Shown: positions 11,347-22,754, counted from the first letter of the stretch. The stretch: DNA of 64,000 nt from Tanytarsus gracilentus (GCA_038502055.1 JAXRKN010000035.1:1094876-1158875); one strand, 5' to 3'. Program-made: numbers and translations. Notes: generated by a model not told the origin, from the letters alone.

Positions 11347-12903
11347 ATGGAAAAGTTATCAGAAGATATTTGGAGTGACATATTCGACTTGCTGAGTTCA
11401 GAAGACATCGAGAATGTAGCGAATTCATGCAAAAAGTAAGAAAAATTTAAATTTGAAAAGTTGATCGAAAAAAATTCTGAGAATTCAGTTTTGCCGCAAT
11501 TTAATAAAATATATTTCAACTAATTCCAATTTAAACCCTAAATTAGCTGGCGGAACATCATCACGACCACTCCAACACTGATGCGAAAGCTCACTCTTCG
11601 TATTGAATTTGACATCGTCAAAGGAAGACCTTGGATGAAGCTGCCTTATCAAAATCTCTGTCTGAAACGAGATTATAAGGGCACACAAACTTATGACAGA
11701 CAAAGGAACAAAATCGACGAATTTATGAAAGACATCGATCAACTTACTCCTGTAAAAAAAATCTTCATCGATTGTATAAATTCCGTAGATGTGATCAAGA
11801 TTTTGAAAAACTTTCAGAACTTAACGACTTTAGTTGTTCACCGCATATCTGGTTGGGACATGCAAGATGACAAAAAAATTGATTTGCCAAATTTGACTCA
11901 CTTAAAGATTGAATATGAAGCTATTTGGCTGCTTGCAAAAATTCGATGCCATAAAATTGAAGTTATCTACGCGTATGGATGTTGGACTCAAGACCGTGCA
12001 AAGAAATTTGGCTCATTTCTTCAGACTTGTGATAAACTCAAACACTTAACTTTGGCGCATTTCTACACGGATGAAATTATGAAGATCAAAAGTCAGCTGG
12101 AGACGTTCGAGATCATTGACGTCTACGGAACTCTTCCATCATCATTTCTGCGGTTTTTGAAATCTCAAAAGTCATCGCTGAAAAATTTATCGCTCGATGT
12201 GACTGAATTTGATGACGAAATCGCAAATTTTATATACTTTAAAATGAATCTGGACAAACTTGTTGATCGTCGTGTTTATTATCGTGGTCAAATTCAGGAG
12301 CTCACGAAAGTTTCAGTGAAAAATCTCACAATTAACAGTGAAGATGATAATTTCGAATTTTTTGAGAAACTTTTTCAATGCTGTGAAATGCTCGAAGTTC
12401 TCGATGTTATTCTGCCAGAAGGAAAACAGCTCGAATTTCTTGGCTTGCTTTCAAATTTGCCAAAGTTAAAGTTCCTTAAATTAAGAGGTGGATTCTTAAC
12501 AGAAGATGAATTTCAGCAGATAACATTCAAATTCAACCGACTCGAGAGATTACAAATTGATCTCACAGATGATCAATGTGTCAAACTCATTCGCTGCTGT
12601 CCGAATCTGACTCAAATCCGAACAGGCAACATTTTTACCAAGAATGATTTCGAGAACATTTTCCAAGACTGCAGCAAAATCCAGGAAATTTATCTGACAA
12701 TTTATAACGCGACCAATGAAGATGTTGAGACTTTCAACGACGTTGGATCAAAAATTAAACTCAAAGTTGAAACTAGAAGCAAAGACGTGATTGAGAAACT
12801 CAAACTGTGTGACGCAAAAAATCGATTGGCGGTCGTTGATCAGAATTTTAATTATGAAAAGTATGATCCATTTGAAGTGAGTCCCCGAATTTTGAGTCAC
12901 TAA
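11347..12903 (+). CDS. F-box / leucine-rich-repeat protein, right copy
   Basis: Two exons (11347..11435 and 11547..12903) join to 481 aa. Exon 1 encodes MEKLSEDIWSDIFDLLSSED, the F-box-like start, with the same 89-nt length and phase as its mirror copy at 8743-10356. The body repeats LPNLTHLKI, LPKLKFLKL, FNRLERLQI and CPNLTQIRT LRR phrases. Relative to the left copy it lacks about 20 residues near the LTEDEFQQ segment. It ends ...VSPRILSH, where the left copy continues for a few residues. Role as for the left copy: probable SCF substrate receptor of unknown target. Confidence 0.85.
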
Positions 12904-12977
12904 TACGCTAGCTCACCTATTGGAAGGCTTAACTAAGATAAAAATTATGCGAGCTAAAAGCTTAAATTAAAAATTAA

Positions 12978-14651
12978 CATTTTCAAGCCGATTTCTTTTG
13001 CTGTAAATCAAATATGAATAATTTAATTAAAAACTTAATTTTTTCACTTTAAAAAAATTCAGCAATTTTTTTTGCATTAAATATTTTCTTCTGTCAATTT
13101 TCATTCCACTCTCTCATTTTCCAATTAATAATTAATGAAACAAATTTTCATAATTCCAACATTGTTCATCTCTCCAGTCACAATTTCATTTTCTCCATCT
13201 CAAAAACCCAAACAGAATTGACTTCATGGTCATGAATACTTTAGAAGAAGTTGAACGAGAGCCGACTGTCGGATGTGAGCAGTCATGCTAATGAAATTGA
13301 GGTTTTTATGCGGCATTTTCCCGGAGAGGAGAAAGTAAATATGGAAAAACCACAAGGAGAAGAATTTTAATAAGAAAATTTTAGTGAGAGAATTTAGGAA
13401 ATTTTTTTATAAAAGATTAAAAATTAAGAAGAAAAAAATTAATTTAAATTAGGTAAAAAAAACTTTTAAAAAATTTACCTGAAAAAACTCTTGAAATATC
13501 CAAAAATAACTAGAAATTCACTTAATCTCAATTCAACCCCAATACCAATAAAATTTCTCGTCGCTTAATTGAATTATGATCGTCCTTTTCTCATTTTCCG
13601 AGTTAATAAATTCAATAAATTTATCGATGTAAGAAAATTTCCTCTTCTTTCACACCGAGAACGGCAGAGATAAACTTTTTTCTTCTTATTTATAACAAAA
13701 TCTTGTTCCATATCTCGAGGATATTTTTCCACAAGATAAAATGTGTGTAAGGGAAGAGAATTTAAGCTGAAAATAATTTATTGAATAAATATTAATAAAA
13801 CTTTTCCCATTCATAATCGAGAGAGTCTCAATTTCTTTATGCTTAATTAATTTAATTAGTGTCAATATTTTTTTCGGAATTTATTCGAGTGGCGGAGGAA
13901 TCTTAGAGTTGGACGAAAAATTGCTTCTGGCTGTTGAAGAGATTTTATGGGAATTTTTGTTGGGGTTGAAAAAATTATTTTGTGGAATTTTTTTTGTAAT
14001 TTTAATTCAAAGATTTTTATTTTTTTAATTTTTAAAATTTAAGGAGAGGAATTAAATTAAAAAAGTTCAATTAACAATTTTTTAAATTAATTTTTTTTAT
14101 TGTTTTAAAATTTCTTAAAAAATTTCTGAGAATTTTTTTTTGATCCATTAATAAATTTTCTTTAAAAAAATAAGAAATAATATTTTAAAATTTTAATTTT
14201 ATATTTTCTTGTAGATTTTAAAAAGTGTCTCAGATAAAAAGTTTCTCAACTACAATAAAAAAATCATCCCTTAAAATTCAATTCATCATCCTTCTTTTTT
14301 CACCACATTTTTAACCCTCGACACAAACTAAAAAGTGGGCAAAATCCTTGAATCATTTTATTTTATGCACTTTCCAATGAATGCGACATCTGTCTTGTGT
14401 CCTTGATAAAAAATTATTTAGAACATGAAAAAATTTACTCCTTTTATGATTTTCGTTATGTAACAATTTTATTGATGAAAATTTTTTAAGTCCAAGTGGA
14501 CAAAAAAGTTAAAAAATTTAAAATCGTTGATGAGGAAAAAAATTTAAATTTAATTGAAGAATTTTTAATTTTTTTTAAAGAAAAATGTTAATTTTTTTTT
14601 GTTTTTTAATCTCAAATTTTTTAAGTCGTTTTAAATTTTTTTCTGAATCCA
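12978..14651. other. intergenic, nothing supported
   Basis: About 1.7 kb of AT-rich sequence between the F-box inverted duplication and the first cysteine-rich gene. I found no open frame with a plausible partner exon, no RNA gene and no clear repeat. Confidence 0.6.
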
Positions 14652-15351
14652 TCAATGGTAAACTGGATGCTCGCAGTCTCTTTTGACGCATTTTCCTTCC
14701 TTTCTACAAAATCCATTTTTGCACATGCATGCAGTCACTGCGTCACGTCTGACGAACAGATTGCACTCACAAATATCGCGACTGCTCGACTCCCAAGTGA
14801 AAAATGCCTCATTTTCAAGTCCAACACAATCCAAACTACCGCAAGTCACTGGCATGCAATTTTTCTCGATTTCATTGTAAAATTCATCGAAATTATTGCA
14901 CGCACAGCCGGGAAGGTTGTTGGTGACTGTAACTCCGTCGGATGAGCATGAAAATTGACGAGCAAAACCTTCCGTTTGCCATCCAGCACCTTCACCGCAT
15001 TCTGAGGAGATTTAAAATAATTTTTTGGGGTGTAAAAAAATATTTAAATTTTGCTAACGAAATTTCGAAATTAAATTTTTTAAATAAAAATTTTAAAATT
15101 AATTTTTTAGTAGTAAAAATATTTAAATTTTATTAAAAAAATTTTAACATCAAATTTTGTTTAAACATTTTTAATCTAAAAAAATTTTATTTTTCAGTTT
15201 AACAAAAAAATTTTAAAAAAATCAAAAATCATTTTTTTAAATTAAAATTTAATTACGAAATCAAATGAAAGAAAATCAATGTCAAACCTTCACAGCAGCC
15301 GAAAGCGACGAAAATTGATAAGAAAATTGAAAAAATCACCAAAGACTTCAT
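14652..15351 (-). CDS. two-domain secreted TIL-like cysteine-rich protein with missing disulfides
   Basis: Minus-strand exons 15288..15351 (signal peptide, MKSLVIFSIFLSIFVAF) and 14652..15001 join in phase 1 to 137 aa. Domain 1 has six cysteines. Its relatives here have eight: the Cys of the YACKFTC position is Arg (GFARQFSC) and the DC position is Asn. Domain 2 has eight cysteines rather than ten: the FxCESSS Cys is Trp (FFTWESSS) and the DC before GCMC is Ala (RRDAVTACMC). In TIL topology these are the C3-C5 and C2-C6 partners, so whole disulfides appear lost. By family these could be protease inhibitors, but none is proven here. Confidence 0.85.
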
Positions 15352-15495
15352 GACTGAACGACAATCTAAAAATTACTGATTTAATTTTTCTCTCGAAAGC
15401 TGTTAAAAAATTTTTTTGGATTTTTTGAGCGTGAGAATTTTTTATTTTTAATCTCTTAAAATTTAAATTTTCTTTAATTAAATAATTTTCAAACC

Positions 15496-15538
15496 TTCAC
15501 AGCTGTGCACAGCAACAAAAATCGCCAAAGACTTCATG
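15496..15538 (-). pseudogene. duplicated signal-peptide exon (alternative first exon or relic)
   Basis: Upstream of the previous gene, the minus strand repeats its first exon: ATG AAG TCT TTG ... ending TGTGAAG followed by a GTTTGA donor, in the same phase 1. This copy is 43 nt instead of 64, lacking 21 nt of the hydrophobic core. It could splice in frame to the same exon 2 as an alternative first exon, or it may be a decayed duplicate. The shortened hydrophobic stretch would be a poor signal peptide. Confidence 0.55.
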
Positions 15539-15686
15539 ACCTGAGAAATTAAGTAATGACTGATTTCAATTTTTTCTCACTAATTCTCAATACAAATAAA
15601 AAAAGTCCCAAAATGTGACAAATCGCCGTCACAACTCACAAAACATTATCAGTAGCAATAAACAAATTCATCGAAGCGGTTAAAAA

Positions 15687-16001
15687 ATGTTTTTAATTTT
15701 TTTTATTTTTTTCACAATTTTTCTCTCACTAAAAATTCCCGACAGTGAAACGCTCGCGAGGAACTTTTTGGACATTCGATTGACTTATCATATGTTCGAG
15801 CGTGAAAAGGTGCTGAGGAAGTTGGCGCTGATTGAGAACGACAAGTGTCAGGTGAGAACTGACAGGGAAGATTTCGAGAGTGAAACTGTGGTCGGTGGAA
15901 AACTTTTCACGGTCGTCGAGGAGGAAATTGAGGACATTCTCGATGGCGATGGAATTGCTGTATTTAAATATGTTTTTGTCACAATTTTAGTTGGATTTTA
16001 A
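15687..16001 (+). CDS. orphan 104-aa secreted or surface protein
   Basis: A single-exon open frame of 104 aa. It has a strongly hydrophobic N-terminus (MFLIFFIFFTIFLSL), a charged middle rich in Asp/Glu/Lys/Arg, and a hydrophobic C-terminus (FKYVFVTILVGF) that could be a GPI signal or membrane segment. A TCAGT initiator-like site lies about 40 bp upstream and AATAAA follows at about 16006. It runs convergently into the cysteine-rich gene at 16017, leaving only 15 bp between stop codons. I do not recognise the family. Codon use looks less AT-biased than intergenic DNA, which supports a real gene. Confidence 0.5.
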   Translation: MFLIFFIFFTIFLSLKIPDSETLARNFLDIRLTYHMFEREKVLRKLALIENDKCQVRTDREDFESETVVGGKLFTVVEEEIEDILDGDGIAVFKYVFVTILVGF

Positions 16002-16016
16002 AACAATAAAATTTTA

Positions 16017-16811
16017 TTAATTTCTTTCAACACATTTTCCGCTTTTATCTCGACAAAATTCCTCCTTACATAAGCATCCGAATTGACAGTCATCGGTGTG
16101 TACATCGCCACTGTTGCCGCACTCTTGACTGCTACTCGACACGCAATCACCATAAAATCTCATGTTCGGCTTATCAACACAGTCGAGACTGGCGCACTGA
16201 ACTCTCTCACAATTTTCAGTACGCGAATTGAAGTAGAGTCCGTGGTTGCATTCGCAGCCACCATTGATACCGACATTACAGCTGAAAGTCACGCCGAGTG
16301 GGCTGCAGGTGAAATTGCATTGAAGTGGATCGGCGAGGAAGTTGGAGTTTGGTGGACACGAAGCTGGAAAAGGATTAAAAAGATTTTAATTATTTAAAAA
16401 AATAATTTTAATGCAGGGGTGGGCAACTCATGTGAGAAAAATCTAATTTTAATAAGATGAGTTTCCTACCCCTTTCTTAAGTGTTTTAAATGCAAGGGTG
16501 GGAACCTATGCCTTAAAAAAAATTAATTTTAATATAAAGAGTTTTCTCTTCCTTTTTAAATTTTTTTAAATGCAGGGGTGGGAACTATACTTTAGAAATA
16601 AAATTATATTTTAATTTAATAAGTTTACAACCCCTTTTTTAATTGCAGGGGTGGAAAACTACATATTAAAAAAATAATCAAATTTTAATGTAATGAGTTT
16701 CTACCCCCTTTAGTGTTTTTAAAATAATTTTTCTAAAAACTCACCTTGATCACTAAAAGCTGAAGTGAAGAAATAAAAAATTAAAATGATGCAAATTTGA
16801 ATATTTTTCAT
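16017..16811 (-). CDS. two-domain secreted TIL-like cysteine-rich protein
   Basis: Minus-strand exons 16745..16811 (signal peptide) and 16017..16363 join in phase 1 to 137 aa. Domain 1 has the full eight cysteines (SCPPNSNF ... QCNFTC ... FSC ... GGCEC ... NC ... QC). Domain 2 has the GDC-SSSSQEC ... DDCQFGCLCKEEFCR core but has lost the fourth Cys (ECGN instead of the usual CxC) and the last one (the protein stops at CVERN). In TIL inhibitors these two pair with each other. The intron holds a four-unit tandem array of palindromic repeats. A probable inhibitor-type domain; target unknown. Confidence 0.85.
16411..16720. repeat. four tandem copies of a palindromic TGCAGGGGTGGG element
   Basis: Units begin at 16411, 16490, 16570 and 16642 (spacing 79, 80 and 72 bp). 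Each starts TGCAGGGGTGGG-AACT and ends near AGTTTCTACCCCTT, so each unit is itself an imperfect inverted repeat. The CAGGGGTGGGCAA start resembles hAT-type termini. The array lies inside the intron of the cysteine-rich gene on the minus strand. Confidence 0.75.
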
Positions 16812-17080
16812 GCTTAAAGTCTGTCGAAAGAACTTCAACTGAAACTTTTTTCAGCTGATTAAAAAATTTAATTAATTGCTCTCAAATTTTATGAAAAAAA
16901 GAGCAAAATTTTCAAAAATCTCAAAATTAAAAATTAACAGAAAAATTTTTATTAAGAAAATTGAGAAAAATGTTCAAAAATCTCAAAATTAAAAAAAAAA
17001 TTGAGAGAAAATTCTCAAAAAAGTTTCAAAATTTAAAAGATTAAAAAAATTCTCAGTCATATTTTTGTTTTCGTTCAATT

Positions 17081-17567
17081 ATGAAGTCAATTCGGTTGTT
17101 TTTCGTGTCATTATCAATCATCTTGACACTGACCCAAATCGCAGCTGATGAAGGTAAAAAAATAATAAAATTTAATTATTTTTATTTCAAAATATTTTTC
17201 AGAATGCGGATCAGATTCAGATTACAAAACCACGGGATATGCATGTAAGTTCACTTGCACGCCCAACGGCGTTATCGTCGACTGCAACGCACCAGGTTGT
17301 CGATGCAAAAATCCTGACTTTTACTACAACACAGAAGCTAAAGCCTGCACTGAAGTCAACTGCGAGAAACTCGAATGCGAAGGAAACGAAAATGAAGAAT
17401 TTTTCACGTCATGTCAGTCGGGCAGTCGCGAAAGGTGCGGATGTTCAAGGAGGTTAACGATGGACTGCAGGAAAGGTTGCATGTGTAAAAATGGATTTTG
17501 TAGGCAAAACGGAATTTGTGTCAGGAGAGATTGCGATCATCCGATTTTTACCGAAACTGAAGTTTGA
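17081..17567 (+). CDS. two-domain secreted TIL-like cysteine-rich protein
   Basis: Exons 17081..17153 (signal peptide MKSIRLFFVSLSIILTLTQ) and 17203..17567 join in phase 1 to 145 aa. Domain 1 has eight cysteines (ECGSDSDY, YACKFTC, VDCNAPGCRC, ACTEVNC). Domain 2 has the full ten in the local pattern: ECEGNENEEFFTSC, RCGCSRR, DCRKGCMCKNGFCR, ICVRRDC, then a DHPIF tail. This is the best reference copy of the two-domain type in this cluster. No transmembrane segment follows, so it should be secreted. Function is inferred only from TIL resemblance. Confidence 0.88.
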
Positions 17568-18005
17568 AATTTTTTAATTATTAAAGAATAAAAATAATAA
17601 ATAAAATTCTAAACTTTCAATTAAAAACCAAAAATATTTTTTAATACACAGAATTTTTAATAAAATTTAATATTTTACTTTACTTGAGTCAAGTTCAACT
17701 ACATGAATTTGTATCAAAACTTCTGTCAAGGATCTAAACTGCTAGAAAGGATCAACACAGGACTACAAGAAAAAGGACTTTGTCAAGGATCAGACACTTT
17801 CCAAAATTTCCAGTGGATAACAAAGCTTCGTAATTTTATCCGAAAGATGACGTTGAATTTTTTTGAAATTTTTTAAACCGTTAAAATAAAAAATTAATTT
17901 TTGTCATAATTTTTAAAAATTTGTTGACGACACAAAAAAATTATTTTTTTTGCAATGAAATTTAATTAATAAATTCAAAGTTTTATTTCAAAACGAAATT
18001 TTTAC
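17568..18005. other. intergenic
   Basis: AT-rich spacer between a cysteine-rich gene and the convergent phosphoesterase gene. It contains poly(A)-signal-like AATAAA sequences for both. No open frame or other structure is supported. Confidence 0.6.
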
Positions 18006-19060
18006 TTATTTCTTCCCACATTTAATTCCAATATCGAACACAATTGGCAGATTATTCGGCATGTAATTAATGTCGCAGGTTGACGAATTAATAAAAACAG
18101 TTTTTCCATCTGACGTCACGCCATAAGCTTCATGAATGTGTCCGAAAATTGCATATTTGGGTTTGACTCGCTTCTGAATTGTCGCTAAAAGTTCAACGCA
18201 ACCCGCTCGAATTCCGGACGCGGTGAGATCACCAAAACCAACCGGTGGCGTGTGCGAGATTAAAATGTCTGTGTCTGTCGGAATGAGATTCCATTTGTTG
18301 AGGATTTCAGGACCGCGCGGGAGATTAAAAGCCCATCGGCAAAATCTAAAAAATAATTTATTAAATTAATTAATTTGAGATAAATTGAGTTAACTCACTC
18401 AGGCTGCCAAGGCGTTCCGTAAAATTTAAGTCCATACAGCTCGACACTCTCGTCCTCTAAATATCTACAATTAGTCAAATATTGACGAATGTTTTCGGCG
18501 TTTGCGGCCGATTTTAAAAGTTCTCGTGAATGTCCTAAGGTTGGAATTTCGTCGAGGAGCCCCGAGTTGTGCTTGCATCGATTGCCATTCGAACTCGAGT
18601 GGGGATTATTGAAGGTTGGATCGAAAGAGAGCTCATGATTGCCGGCTATGACTAGTTTGTGCTTGTGAGGCAATTGACCGAGCCACTCGTTGAATGCGAC
18701 TACCTAAAAATATAATTAAAAGAGTTAAAGACACGAGAAACATTTTTGTTTACTTCAGCGATGCTGCCGCAAGCTGTAAAATCTCCAGCGTGAATGAAAA
18801 TGTCGCCATTGGGTACGTCAAATTTAATGTAGTGATTGAGGCTGTGCGTGTCACTCATACAAACGACTCTAACTCTAGAAAATTAAAACTTTCAACTTGA
18901 ATTTCGTGAATTTAACAAAACTTTACTTGTTCGGATCGGAATTTTCCGTCTTTGGTGCTTTATACTGAATTTTTATCACACGTTGTGTTTTAGAGAGCTC
19001 TTCCCATGCCTTTGTTGCGTTGCTGGTTAGTGGGTGAATTTCTATTTGATCGTCTGTCAT
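18006..19060 (-). CDS. class III metallophosphoesterase, MPPED1/2-like (UPF0046)
   Basis: Minus-strand exons 18927..19060, 18754..18874, 18399..18703 and 18006..18345 join to 299 aa, matching the usual length of about 295. The metal-binding motifs are all visible: SDTH (52-55), HAGDFT (73-78), GNHE (106-109), SHTPP (217-221) and GHIHEAYG (255-262). The last motif keeps the GHxH histidine. From memory, vertebrate MPPED2 has Gly at that position with weak activity, so this copy should be a competent metal-dependent phosphodiesterase. The N-terminus has no signal peptide, so it is probably cytoplasmic. It is the only clearly housekeeping-like enzyme in this part of the window. Confidence 0.92.
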
Positions 19061-19254
19061 TATTTGAGAATTTAACTCTTGAGAATAATTTAAATTGAGA
19101 TGAAAAATTTCATGTTTTGATTTTTTTTTGAGAAATTAACAGCTGATTTGTGGTGCTGAAGCAGTTTGAATTTTGAAAAGCCGTTACGGATAATTTTTTA
19201 CTCATTTTCAATCGGCTTGATTTGAATTTTGAAAAACCGTTACGGATAATTTTT

Positions 19255-21413
19255 TTAATCAATTTCAATCGGCCTCACTTGAACCCTCCTGACTTTGATT
19301 TTCTTCTTTCGCTTTTCTCTCACAAGCATTTCGACTTTGAAAAGTCTCAAAAAATCGTGATAAAAAATCTCGCAAAGAAAAATCAAGAAAATTAAAATGT
19401 TTAAAAAAATAATGATTAAAAATGCTGCTTTTAGGTCCTCGAAAGTGAGATCAGAAGTTTCAACTGTCTCTTGTGAATTTTCGTTCATTTTTGATGTTTG
19501 CAATTTGTAAAAAAGCCTCCAAATTTTTGGCAATCCTCCCTCAAACGCTCGATCCATTATTTCCTGAAACTTTTCCATGTACGGATTCAAATAACTTCCA
19601 TCGAGGTTGTAATAGTGAGCGAAAAGCTTTTCATCCATTTTGTAGTAAAATTCTTTAAAGTTTTCTGTAGTTTCGTCCCAATAATCAATTAAATCGCATT
19701 GTGACGCAATCGATATGTCTTTAAAGTAAAGTTCCATGAAATTCACAGTCGACAATAAATGAGCATCATTTTGAACTCGATGAGCGATAGAAATGTACTC
19801 GGGATCGTCTTCAACTTTAACCTCAAACGAGCTTCCAACGAGAAGTTTGTGATTGCTCCTCAAAAGCTCTCGAAAGGTTTTAATTTTTGGCATTTTGTCT
19901 GGAATCGTTAAACCAGCTGTGAGCTCACCTGAAAAAAAAATATAAATTTACAAGGGGAGTTTAACAGTTATCAAAGACACATAGGGGAAGAAACTCTGGT
20001 TCAGAATCTTTAAACTCTACTTACTTTGATACAAATTGCTCATCACTACCATCATAAAGATCCAAAGTTGAAGCAAAATCATCAAAACTATTCGATTATT
20101 TTTCATCGCAATCGATTGACCAAGAAAGTGTGCTAAAAGCTTAAACATCAAGTGCCAATGGCTGTCGACTGCTCCACGAGTCTTAAAGAGCCTCCAAACA
20201 ATCAAAGTCGCTATCCAAGAAACACCAAGTGACGCCCAAATCTCTAAACCAAAAGAACTCATCAAACTTAATTTGCACAAAATAAGAGAGTCAGCTTTGA
20301 TTTTTGGCACAGCAAAGCAATGCGCAAATTCCTCGTAAGTCATCAATTTGGTTGAGTTCAAAAGCGATCTGTAACGAGTGTTGAGAACAAGATGGAATTC
20401 TCTTCGATAATCCAATGAGTTGATTTCGTTTAATAAATTTGTTGGATTTCGAGCATCGAGAAATCTTAATCTCACAGTCGCGTTGAGTTTTTCTGCAACA
20501 ATTTCGATAAAAGGCAGTCGAACCGAATAAAATTTAGTTTTGATCACTTTCGAAATTGCATTTTGTTCGTGAATTACAATTTCAAGGGGAGATCCAAGCA
20601 AATTATCTAACTTGTCGGGAAACAAATTAATCTGATTGAGATTTAAATTCTCCAAATTTATCAATGCATTTTTCGGTGAGCCATTTCGAAAGAATGTTTC
20701 GACATAAATCGAATTTTTAAACTCAAAAATCTGGATGATGTTCGAAATTCCGGCTTTTGAGAAATAAGTTAGAATGTACTGACGAACTGTGGTGTTAGCT
20801 GAAGTCACAACGAGAAACTTTGAGTGGTGATTGAGGATCGGAATGTCGGTGGCATCCATAGCTAGGTGAATAATGATCGACTGAAATTTAATTAATTAAA
20901 TTGAACAAGAAAATTGCATGATATTAAATTTAGTCTATTAGGGTGAGTTCTCTACCCCTTGGGCTTTCATCTTTGTTTAATATAAAAATGGTCAGAATGA
21001 TTTTAAAAAATCCAGTATAAATTTTTCCAATTAAGTCTTGCAAAATTTATTATGTTTTTCTTACTCACCAGATCAATTTTTTCGACCACTAAAACCACAA
21101 AGTTCGGTTTGTGAACGCTCAAATCTGGCACGTCAATTTTTTGGTTTGGTAAATTTTTCATTCCAAAACTTTTTCTCTCCTTTAACTTCATAAAATCGAT
21201 TAAAATCACTGAAGAACTTTCCGATGCGCAAAAAGCAATTTCATTCACAAAATTATCTGAAAATTTATTTTCCATCGCAATAATCGCGATTGAATTTCCC
21301 GAATTTGAAAGTTTTGCGATTTCACAAACTTTTAATGACAAGTTTGATGAATGACTCAATGAATTTGCAGTTGAAAAAACAAAAAGTGAGATAAAAAGAA
21401 AATATTTCTTCAT
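19255..21413 (-). CDS. divergent ionotropic receptor (IR, iGluR-related)
   Basis: Minus-strand exons 21069..21413, 20025..20880 and 19255..19928 join to 624 aa from the ATG at 21413, which begins a signal peptide (MKKYFLFISLFVFSTANS). The extracellular ligand-binding lobes are poorly conserved. Three membrane segments are clear: SFGLEIWASLGVSWIATLIVW, RIVLMILLQLWIFMMVVMSN and AAFLIIIFLNILIFLIFLCE. The second runs into the IR hallmark NLYQSELTAGLTIP, which is split by intron 2. The short pore loop lies between the first two. By family it is a chemosensory ligand-gated cation channel subunit, probably of the divergent, taste-associated type. Ligand unknown. Intron phases and absence of stops support an intact gene. 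Confidence 0.88.
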
Positions 21414-21700
21414 TTTTAATTTTTTTTGCTTTTTATTCACTCGACGACTGAACTCGAACTAAAAATTTATATTCAAAGTGCAATTATAAATTGAAAACGA
21501 TAAAAATCTTTTACTTCCTACAAAGTTTCTGAATTAATCAATAACTTTCAATTAAATCGTATCAATTCACTTTTTCAAATTATTTAAATTGAAAAATATT
21601 TAAGTTTTTTTAAAATAATCAAAAAGTTTTAATTTTTTTATTAAATTTCAGCTCTGAATTTTTCAAAAAAATTAAATTTCATATTTTAAATAAATTTACA

Positions 21701-21800
21701 TGCCAACAGGGTTTGAATTTTTGCAACTCAAATTTTTATATGCCACCAGGGTTTGAAATTTTGCAACTAAATTTTTTATATGCCAACAGGGTTCGATGAC
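21701..21800. repeat. 40-bp tandem repeat, about 2.4 copies
   Basis: Units starting TGCCAACAGGGTTTGAA occur at 21701, 21741 and 21781 (the last truncated), each followed by TTTTGCAACT and an A/T run. It is a small minisatellite in the spacer between the receptor and the next cysteine-rich gene. Confidence 0.8.
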
Positions 21801-22064
21801 GAATTTTTTACACCCACAAAAAGTCATTAAATTCTGTAAATTTTACCTCCACGTGCGACCACAAAATAAAACTTTTTATCAACTTCGGAAATTCCAACTA
21901 AAAACAAGTTAAACGACCACACTCACATCTATCTGTATAATTCTCTCGTCTCTTTTTTGTTGTTGTCATAAAGCCGCACATTAATTTACATTTATGCAGA
22001 AAAAAAGTCATTAAGCGATTCTCGCTAGTTTTTTAAAATAAAAACGTTCAGTGTTTGAGTGAAG

Positions 22065-22754
22065 ATGAAACAAATCGGAAGAATTTTTGTGATCGCAGCA
22101 GTTTTGGTGCTGAGTGAGGCAGCGAGAAACAGCAACGAGAAAAGTAAAAAATTTTAATATTTTTTTAATTTAAAAAATTTAAATTTTAAAAAATAATTCA
22201 ATGAATTTTTAGACCGTAACTGCCCAAACGGGGCTTCGTACCAAAACGAGACTTTCGTTCGCTGTGAATTCACTTGCTATAGCAAAGGCGTTGATTTCAA
22301 ATGTGATAATAGAATCGAAGGTGGAGGATGCAACTGTGACTTTGATAAATATTGGAATACAAAAACGCAAGAATGCACTGAAGTTAAATGCCCGAACATG
22401 GATTGCGTTGGAAAGACGAATGAAGCTTATTTTACCTGCGAGAGTGGAAGCAGAAATCACTGCGGATGCGAGAGTTTGGTGACATTGGATTGTAATACAG
22501 GTCGGTTGAAAATTTGAGATAAAAAAATTAATTTTAGTTTAAAGTGAAATTTAAATCTAGATTAAATTAATCCTGACTTTAATTTTTAATCTTAGCTTAA
22601 TTTTTAATCCAATCCAATTTTAATAAAAATTTTATTATTTTTTTCCGATAAAATTTTATTTGTAGGCTGTATGTGCAAAAACGGATATTGCCGTAAAAAC
22701 AACGAGTGCGTTAGACGTGATTGTCCACCTGGTTCTAATTCACCATTCAATTAA
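22065..22754 (+). CDS. two-domain secreted TIL-like cysteine-rich protein
   Basis: Three exons (22065..22143 signal peptide, 22213..22500, 22666..22754), both introns phase 1, give 151 aa. Domain 1 has eight cysteines (NCPNGASY, RCEFTC, KCDN, GGCNC, ECTEVKC). Domain 2 has ten (DCVGKTNEAYFTC, HCGCES, DCNTGCMCKNGYCR, ECVRRDC). An extra intron splits domain 2 just before GCMC. Its donor reads GTCGGT, weaker than its neighbours. A TCAGT initiator lies at 22048-22052, 13 bp before the ATG. Secreted; function inferred only. Confidence 0.85.

Larger units (their letters stand above)
8708..12977. repeat. large head-to-head inverted duplication
   Basis: The left arm (about 8708-10818) and right arm (about 10992-12977) are inverted copies around a 173-bp spacer. 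Homology covers both F-box/LRR genes, their intron positions, 5' flanks and short 3' flanks. In the 5' flank near the centre the arms match closely over more than 100 bp (for example GTTACTTAGTTGAGGAAAC on one arm and its complement on the other). Coding arms have diverged moderately, and the right gene is 24 aa shorter. Confidence 0.85.

Noticed and set aside
14655..14945. Plus-strand open frames opposite the cysteine-rich genes (also at 16083, 22209 minus, 26836 minus)
   Set aside because: They are antisense shadows of well-supported Cys-rich exons, with no signal peptide or splice structure of their own.
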